Positions 59,373 through 64,000 of a stretch of 64,000 nucleotides of DNA are shown here, piece by piece. The notes below the pieces were generated by a model that ran no database searches, had not been told where the DNA came from, and worked only from the letters and a program-made list of their open reading frames with translations. The DNA is from Flexifilum sp963727545 (GTDB taxonomy: Bacteria > Chloroflexota > Anaerolineae > Aggregatilineales > Phototrophicaceae), in NCBI GenBank assembly GCA_963727545.1, contig CAVSGS010000008.1:1-64000 (forward strand), written 5' to 3'. The position numbers and the translations under genes were made by a program. The stretch's first letter is position 1. Each line of letters begins with the position of its first letter.

Positions 59373-60341
59373 ATGAATTCTGATGCTTTGGTGCTGCGCT
59401 CCGGGCAACCGCTGACCCGGTTGGCGCTGGGCGGCTCGCTGTTCGGCGCGGACGTGTGGGATGCGGCGCGCGAAGCCGAGCGGCTGGCGACGCTCGACGC
59501 GGCGCTGGGGGCGGGTATCAACCACTTCGACACCGCCTCCGGCTACGGCGATGGCGTCTCCGAGCAGGTGTTGGGCAAGTTCAGCGCCGACAAGCGCGAT
59601 CGGCTGTTTATCGCGTCGAAAGCCGCCAGCGACGAGATGAGCGCTGACCGGATGCTGGCAGCGGTCGATCAGAGCCTCGCGCGGCTGCAAACCGACCAGA
59701 TCGACCTGTATTACATCCACTGGCCCCGCGCGGGCAAGGACGCGCGTCCGCTGCTGGAAGGGCTGGAAACGGGCGCGGGCGCAGGGCAAAATCCGGCTGA
59801 TCGGCGTGAGCAACTTCAACGTCGAGCAGATGGCGCAGGTCGCCGAAGCCGGACGCATCGACGCGCATCAACTGAACTACAGCCTGCTCTGGCGCTTTGC
59901 CGAAGCCGACGTGATCCCCTACTGCCGCGATCACGGGATCGCCGTCGTGACCTATGCCTCGATTGCGCAGGGCGTGCTGACCGGCAAGTTCGCGCGCGAC
60001 CCCAGCGGGCAGCTCGACGCCTTCCGCGCCGGGACGGTTCACTTCGAGCCGAGGTCTGGGCGCACGTTTACGCGGCGGTCGAGGCGATGAAGCGCGTCGC
60101 CGAGCGCGCCCAGCGCCCGCTGACGCAGTTGGCGATCCGCTGGGTGCTGCAGCAGCCGGACATCGCCAGCGCGATTGTCAGCGCCAAGACGCCGGATCAG
60201 CTTGAGCAGAACGCCGCCGCGCTCGACGGCGAGATCGCCGATGAGGTGTTCGCCGCGCTGACGGCGATCAGCGACGAGGCGATGACAGCACATCCCCAAT
60301 ACCGGCAATATGTATCGCTACTATCCGTGAGGATAGCTTGA
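59373..60341 (+). CDS. Aldo/keto reductase with two compensating frameshifts
   Basis: Opens MNSDALVLRSGQPLTRLALGGSLFG and has GINHFDTASGYGDGVSEQVLGKF (catalytic Asp and Tyr), LFIASKAA (Lys) and LQTDQIDLYYIHWPRAGKDAR (His). Near 59778 the conserved sequence moves one frame: KIRLIGVSNFNVEQMAQVAEAGRIDAHQLNYSLL ... VVTYASIAQGVLTGKFARDP. Near 60050 it returns to the first frame: EVWAHVYAAVEAMKRVAERAQRPLTQLAIRWVLQQPDIASAIVSA. The first frame stays open throughout, so an automatic call gives 322 residues whose middle ~90 are out of frame. Two opposite indels explain it. Confidence 0.8.
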   Translation: MNSDALVLRSGQPLTRLALGGSLFGADVWDAAREAERLATLDAALGAGINHFDTASGYGDGVSEQVLGKFSADKRDRLFIASKAASDEMSADRMLAAVDQSLARLQTDQIDLYYIHWPRAGKDARPLLEGLETGAGAGQNPADRREQLQRRADGAGRRSRTHRRASTELQPALALCRSRRDPLLPRSRDRRRDLCLDCAGRADRQVRARPQRAARRLPRRDGSLRAEVWAHVYAAVEAMKRVAERAQRPLTQLAIRWVLQQPDIASAIVSAKTPDQLEQNAAALDGEIADEVFAALTAISDEAMTAHPQYRQYVSLLSVRIA

Positions 60342-60349
60342 AAGAAAAA

Positions 60350-60414
60350 TGGAACCGCCAAGACGCCGTGCAACCTTCGGTTGCCAGTAGGGGCGCAGCG
60401 CGCTGCGCCCCTAC
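60350..60414. repeat. AACCGCCAAGACGCC arm, GCAACCTTCGGTTGC palindrome and hairpin
   Basis: 60353-60368 has AACCGCCAAGACGCCG, 60369-60384 the GCAACCTTCGGTTGCC palindrome, and 60387-60414 a GTAGGGGC hairpin with core GCAGCGCGCTGC, three families joined in 65 bases. Confidence 0.8.
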
Positions 60415-60473
60415 AAATGATGAAGATGCGTTTTTCAAGCAATGAACTTGAATCCACTTAAGGAGAATTTTTG

Positions 60474-61415
60474 ATGGCAGTTTCGGGTATCGACAATCAA
60501 GTGATCGGGCAAATTTGCATCATCGTGCGCGACGTCGAGGCGACGGCGCAGCGCTACGCCGAGATCCTCGGTTTTGACGCAGGCGACTTTCAGGTCACGG
60601 AACTGCACGACCAGACCGAAGCGACCTATCACGGTAAGCCGACCGACGCGCGCGCCAAGCTGACCGCCTTCAACATCGGGCGCATCCAGTTCGAACTGCT
60701 TCAGCCGCTCGAACCGCCGAGTGCGTGGTGGGACTACCTCGATCAGCACGGCGAGGGCGTGCATCACGTCGCCTTCTTCGTCGCCAAAACCGAGCCGGTG
60801 GCGCAGTCTTTCAGGGACGAGGGCTATCAGGTCACGCATCAAGGGCTGTTCACCGGGCAGACCGGCAGGTACACCTATCTCGACACCGACCGCGACCTCG
60901 GCGTGGTGATCGAACTGCTGGAAGTCTTCAGCGGCATCCCGACCTTCAACGTGCTGTCCTTCCCGGCGGACAAGGGCATCGGCACCGACGTGGTGTGTCA
61001 GGTCGGGATGATCGTCAGCGACATCGCGGCGACGGCGCAGCGCTATCACGAGGTGCTCGGCGTGCCGCTGCCGTCGATCCAGACCACGCTGGGCGATTCG
61101 ACCTACAAGGGGCAGCCGTCCAGCGCGACCGCCAAGCTCGCTTTCATGAACTTTGGGCAGGTGACGATTGAGCTGATCCAGCCGGACGAGCAGCCGAGCG
61201 TCTGGCGCGATTACCTCAACGCGCGGGGCGAAGGCGCGCAGCACATCGCCTTCCAGATTGGGGACACGCAGCAGGTCGTCGCGCACTTCGGCGCAAACGG
61301 GATCGAGGTGGCGCAGCAGGGCTTGTACAGCGACAAGAGCGGCATGTACACCTACATGGCGAGCGACGACGCGCTCGGTACGACGATTGAACTGCTGGAG
61401 AGTTTTAAGAAGTAG
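60474..61415 (+). CDS. Tandem VOC (glyoxalase/epimerase-like) protein
   Basis: A 313-residue protein with two related halves. Each opens QICIIVRDVEATAQRYAEILG or QVGMIVSDIAATAQRYHEVLG and includes GRIQFELLQPLEPPSAWWDYL or GQVTIELIQPDEQPSVWRDYL, then GEGVHHVAFFV or GEGAQHIAFQI, and TYLDTDRDLGVVIELLE or TYMASDDALGTTIELLE. The metal-binding His and Glu positions of methylmalonyl-CoA epimerase-type VOC proteins are kept. One chain probably forms the unit that is usually a dimer. ATG 60474 follows AAGGAG. Confidence 0.85.
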   Translation: MAVSGIDNQVIGQICIIVRDVEATAQRYAEILGFDAGDFQVTELHDQTEATYHGKPTDARAKLTAFNIGRIQFELLQPLEPPSAWWDYLDQHGEGVHHVAFFVAKTEPVAQSFRDEGYQVTHQGLFTGQTGRYTYLDTDRDLGVVIELLEVFSGIPTFNVLSFPADKGIGTDVVCQVGMIVSDIAATAQRYHEVLGVPLPSIQTTLGDSTYKGQPSSATAKLAFMNFGQVTIELIQPDEQPSVWRDYLNARGEGAQHIAFQIGDTQQVVAHFGANGIEVAQQGLYSDKSGMYTYMASDDALGTTIELLESFKK

Positions 61416-61426
61416 AAAATACGACC

Positions 61427-61569
61427 CCACCCCCGACCCCTCCCCGATTTCAGGGAGGGGCGCAAACCGACTGTAGATTGCGTTGGTTGTCTTCGGAGCG
61501 AGGTTGGTAGGGGCGCACGGCTGTGCGCCCTTTGATGACCCATAGGGGCACAGCACGCTGTGCCCCTAC
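61427..61569. repeat. CGACCCCACCCCC element and two hairpins
   Basis: 61422-61460 has CGACCCCACCCCCGACCCC / CCCCGATTTCAGGGAGGGG. 61507-61530 is a hairpin with core GCACGGCTGTGC, and 61542-61569 one with core CACAGCACGCTGTG. They separate convergent genes. Confidence 0.8.
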
Positions 61570-61584
61570 AAAATCATTGGCGTG

Positions 61585-62844
61585 TTACGAACTCGCCCGC
61601 AGCGGTTGATCGTCGCTGGCGGTGGCGAGGCTTTCGTCAGCGGCGGCGAGTTCTTCGACGCTGAGTCCCTTGAAGACGGGCAGGAAGTGCATCCCTAAGC
61701 TGAATGCCAGCGTCAGGATGGCGACGACGCCCAGCGCGGTCGCCCATTCGGGCCACGCCGGGACGTAGACCGAGACCGGCGGATCGGTCAGCACCGGCGC
61801 GGTCGAGAGCGGCTGCGTGAACGCCAGCAGGGTCGTGTGCCAGCGGTTGGCGATCAAGCCCGCCATCGCCAGCCCGCTGCCGATAGTCAGCAGCAGGATG
61901 CTCTGCCGCGATCGCGCGCGGATCAGCAGGAAAGCGGCGACCACGCCGCCGAGGATCATCTCCCACGCCCAGAACGAGACCGCAAACGGTCCGTTCATCA
62001 GCACGGTATCGGCTTCGGTGCGTCCGGGGACGTAGCCATAACTCCCGGCGGTCGTATCCCAGAAGCGCATGTAGAGGTAGAGCAGCAGCACCGCCGCCGA
62101 AATCTGCCCGACTTCGAACAGCACCTTCTTCGGCACCAGCGTGCGCTTGCCCACCCACTGCACCAGCAGCGTCATGTGAACCGAGAACGCCATCCCCGCC
62201 GCGACTGCCGAAATGATGAACAGCAGCGGCATGGTGGCGCGGAACAGCGCCGCTCGCCCGATCACCACGCCGTAAGTGCCGCCCAAGCTCGATTGGTGCA
62301 GCAGCGACAGGCACAAGCCGATCACCGCCAGCACGGGCGCGAAGCGATGGATGCGATGACCGAAGCTGCGCAGGAAGCCGAAGCGGTCGAACAACGGCAG
62401 CTCGATCACCATCGGGAAGACTTCGAGCAGCAGCACCGAGAAATAGAGCGTGATGCAGAGCGTCACTTCCCAGAGCATCGAGTGCGTATTCCAGTACACC
62501 CAAGGATGCCAGAAGCGATCCGGTCGCCCGATGTCGAGCAGCAGGCAGAGCAGCGCGCCGCTGTAGCCGAGCAGACCGATGAACACGGCGACGCGCGCCA
62601 GCGGTTGATACTGGCGCCGTCCGAGCAGATAGGTGATCGCGGAGAGCGAGAAGGCGCCCGCGCTTAAGCCAACACAGGACAGGTCGAGCGTGATCCACAC
62701 GCCCCAAGGGGCGCCGTCGGTCAGCCCGGTGACGCCCAACCCGTACATGAACACCTGATACGCGCCGAGCAAGCCGACGCCGATCAGCCCGATCAGGAGG
62801 GCGATCCAAGCCCAGAACGGATTGATGCTTTGTAGTCTCCTCAT
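61585..62844 (-). CDS. NrfD/HybB-type membrane quinone-interacting subunit
   Basis: A 419-residue protein with about ten membrane helices (WAWIALLIGLIGVGLLGAYQVFMYGLG, FIGLLGYSGALLCLLLDIGRPDRFWHP, FAPVLAVIGLCLSLLHQSSLGGTYGVV, MPLLFIISAVAAGMAFSVHMTLL). The LDIGRPDRFWHP and LHQSSLGG motifs mark the HybB branch of the NrfD/PsrC family, which passes electrons between the quinone pool and a periplasmic Fe-S subunit. The ATG at 62844 lies just inside the ferredoxin stop; a TTG six bases upstream overlaps it. It is the third gene of the cytochrome-ferredoxin-NrfD set. Confidence 0.88.
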   Translation of the reverse strand: MRRLQSINPFWAWIALLIGLIGVGLLGAYQVFMYGLGVTGLTDGAPWGVWITLDLSCVGLSAGAFSLSAITYLLGRRQYQPLARVAVFIGLLGYSGALLCLLLDIGRPDRFWHPWVYWNTHSMLWEVTLCITLYFSVLLLEVFPMVIELPLFDRFGFLRSFGHRIHRFAPVLAVIGLCLSLLHQSSLGGTYGVVIGRAALFRATMPLLFIISAVAAGMAFSVHMTLLVQWVGKRTLVPKKVLFEVGQISAAVLLLYLYMRFWDTTAGSYGYVPGRTEADTVLMNGPFAVSFWAWEMILGGVVAAFLLIRARSRQSILLLTIGSGLAMAGLIANRWHTTLLAFTQPLSTAPVLTDPPVSVYVPAWPEWATALGVVAILTLAFSLGMHFLPVFKGLSVEELAAADESLATASDDQPLRASS

Positions 62845-62846
62845 GA

Positions 62847-63683
62847 TCAAGCCTTTGGCAGCAGATAAAAGACGCGCGGTTTGGTGCCCAAGTCGCTGCG
62901 GAGCACGACCGCTTCGCGATTCTTCATCGCCCGCGACGCCGGACTCTCCGGGTCACGCAGGTCGCCGAAGACGCGCGCCTCGGTTGGACAGATGTTGCAG
63001 CAAGCGGGGGTCGCCGCGCGATCGTAGCCGGGGCGCAGCCCGCGCTCGGCGGCGGCATCGAGCCGCTGCGAGCAGAAGGTACATTTTTCGACCACACCGC
63101 GCGGACGGCGCGGCACTTCCGGCTCGCCCCAGACGCCGATCTGCGGGTTGACGTCGGTGCGCTCCTCCCAGTTGAAGACGCGCACCCCGTAGGGGCAGGC
63201 GACCATGCAGTAGCGACAGCCGATGCACTTGTCGTAGTCCATCGCCACCAGCCCGTCAGGACGGTGATAGGTGGCGTGAACCGGGCAGACGAAGACGCAG
63301 GGCGCATTCTCGCAGTGCATACAGGGACGGGTCAGGAACACCGGCTTGGCGAAGGTCGTCTGATCCTCGATCAGGATGTTCCAGAGATGCCCCTCCTGCG
63401 TGTCGTTGGTCGCCTCGCAAGCGTAGACGCAGCGGTGACAGCCGATGCACTTCTCGAGGTCGATCACCATCGACCAGTAGGGTCCCTCAGTCGAGGTTTC
63501 CTCGGCTTGGGCGAAGGGGTCGTTGTGGACGCGGAACCACTCCCAGACCCATTCCGCGCCGACCAGCCCCACGCCCAAACCGAGCGCGAGGCGGACGAAT
63601 TCACGGCGGGTCAGTTCACGGGTGTGATCCCCGTTCTTTTCAGTTGGTTTTTCCAGTGTCGGTTCGGGTGTGGGTTCGGTCAT
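62847..63683 (-). CDS. HybA-like 4Fe-4S ferredoxin with Tat signal
   Basis: A 278-residue exported electron-transfer subunit. A twin-arginine signal (ELTRREFVRLALGLGVGLVG, ~23-42) precedes Cys groups for four 4Fe-4S clusters: CIGCHRCVYAC, CMHCENAPCVFVCP, CIGCRYCMVACPYG and CTFCSQRL with CCNICP. This is the DmsB/HybA/PsrB pattern. It lies between a cytochrome c and the NrfD subunit and overlaps the cytochrome gene by ATGA. No catalytic molybdopterin or hydrogenase subunit is visible; it may be beyond the right edge. Confidence 0.9.
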   Translation of the reverse strand: MTEPTPEPTLEKPTEKNGDHTRELTRREFVRLALGLGVGLVGAEWVWEWFRVHNDPFAQAEETSTEGPYWSMVIDLEKCIGCHRCVYACEATNDTQEGHLWNILIEDQTTFAKPVFLTRPCMHCENAPCVFVCPVHATYHRPDGLVAMDYDKCIGCRYCMVACPYGVRVFNWEERTDVNPQIGVWGEPEVPRRPRGVVEKCTFCSQRLDAAAERGLRPGYDRAATPACCNICPTEARVFGDLRDPESPASRAMKNREAVVLRSDLGTKPRVFYLLPKA

Positions 63684-64000
63684 TTCAACCTCCCGATACG
63701 AATAATGACGAAGGCGATCACCACCAGCACCAGCGCGCCAATCGCGCCGCCGACGATGCCGGTATTCAGGTTATCGGCAGCGGTGGTTTTCAGTTCGCCG
63801 ACCTGCGTTTCCAGCGAGGTAAGCTGGCTTTTCTCCTGATCGGTCAAGTTCGCCGTGCCGCTGCTGAGCAGGTGGATATTGCCGTGACAGTTGGCGCAGA
63901 TGCCGGGGTCGATCAGCATTGAGTGCCCGGTCTGGGTCGTGAAGACGCCGTTCTCCTGCGTGCGCTTGACCATGTGACAGTCGACGCAGGTCATATCTTG
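63680..64000 (-). CDS. Multihaem c-type cytochrome, C-terminal part (cut by the window edge)
   Basis: The last ~106 residues of a larger protein running off the right end. Two haem motifs are visible, CVDCH and CANCH, with HSMLIDPGICANCHGNIH, then a coiled segment (LTDQEKSQLTSLETQVGELKTTAADN) and a C-terminal membrane anchor (TGIVGGAIGALVLVVIAFVIIRIG). An anchored multihaem cytochrome of the NrfH/cytochrome c3 kind next to HybA- and HybB-like proteins suggests a quinone-linked redox complex on the outer face of the membrane. Confidence 0.82.
   Translation of the reverse strand, partial: QDMTCVDCHMVKRTQENGVFTTQTGHSMLIDPGICANCHGNIHLLSSGTANLTDQEKSQLTSLETQVGELKTTAADNLNTGIVGGAIGALVLVVIAFVIIRIGRLK

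Noticed and set aside
59159..59383. Small plus-strand frame in the spacer before the aldo/keto reductase
   Set aside because: It lies mainly in the CCGCCAAG fold-back repeat, and its peptide comes from repeat arms.

Overview
The window is GC-rich bacterial DNA, most probably from a monoderm Chloroflexota (Anaerolineae-like) organism. The grounds are indirect: HrcA/CIRCE-type groESL, F420-related genes, NurA with a HAS-barrel partner, a cupin-type (archaeal) phosphoglucose isomerase, dense palindromic intergenic repeats, and an archaellum locus of a kind I recall being reported from some Chloroflexota. No rRNA, tRNA, CRISPR array, phage or transposase was recognised.

The most important content is 38.7-50.5 kb on the minus strand: a bacterial archaellum operon. 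Read 5' to 3' it has three archaellins, a coiled-coil protein in the arlX/CDE position, arlG, arlF (fused to CSPG/cadherin-like repeats), arlH, arlI, arlJ, a charged membrane protein, a prepilin peptidase, and PilN-like and PilO-like proteins, the last with an SH3b-like wall domain. The order B-B-B-X-G-F-H-I-J matches the crenarchaeal arl operon. The tail of the operon looks recruited from bacterial type IV pili.

Layout: 0-2.2 kb groES-groEL under a sigma-A promoter plus CIRCE. 2.4-10.8 kb miscellaneous enzymes, a decayed and an intact TIR-TPR gene, a USP-DUF389 membrane protein and a DsbA-like protein. 11.5-13.4 kb nurA plus a HAS-barrel protein without HerA. 13.5-22.4 kb small enzymes, an envelope operon with a GT-C glycosyltransferase, and an M3 peptidase. 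22.5-28.2 kb dprA, a HTH regulator, an AlkA-like glycosylase, plsY and a SCP/LysM protein. 29.1 kb an orphan Flp pilin. 29.8-33.9 kb a head-to-tail duplication of htpG. 34.1-38.4 kb a WD40-like protein, MOSC protein, membrane protein, F420-type DDN-like protein and CofE. 38.7-50.5 kb the archaellum. 50.9 kb folE. 51.8-56.8 kb surface polysaccharide genes (Wzz, BY-kinase-like, RfbA, HAD, RfbB). 57.1-61.4 kb sugar metabolism and small enzymes. 61.6-64 kb a periplasm-facing redox module (cytochrome c, ferredoxin, NrfD), cut by the window edge.

Two features run through the window. First, intergenic space is filled with dispersed repeats: GTAGGGGC...GCCCCTAC hairpins with changing cores, CCTCACCCCC/CCTCTCC...GAGAGGGG elements, and AACGCAAAG/AACCGCCAAG fold-back elements. 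Some of these lie in frame inside genes. Second, at least 15 single-base frameshifts interrupt otherwise well-conserved genes, including all three archaellins, arlF and one htpG copy. Both flanking frames usually remain well conserved, so sequence or assembly error is a serious explanation for many. The TIR-TPR copy at 3.5-4.75 kb looks like real decay.
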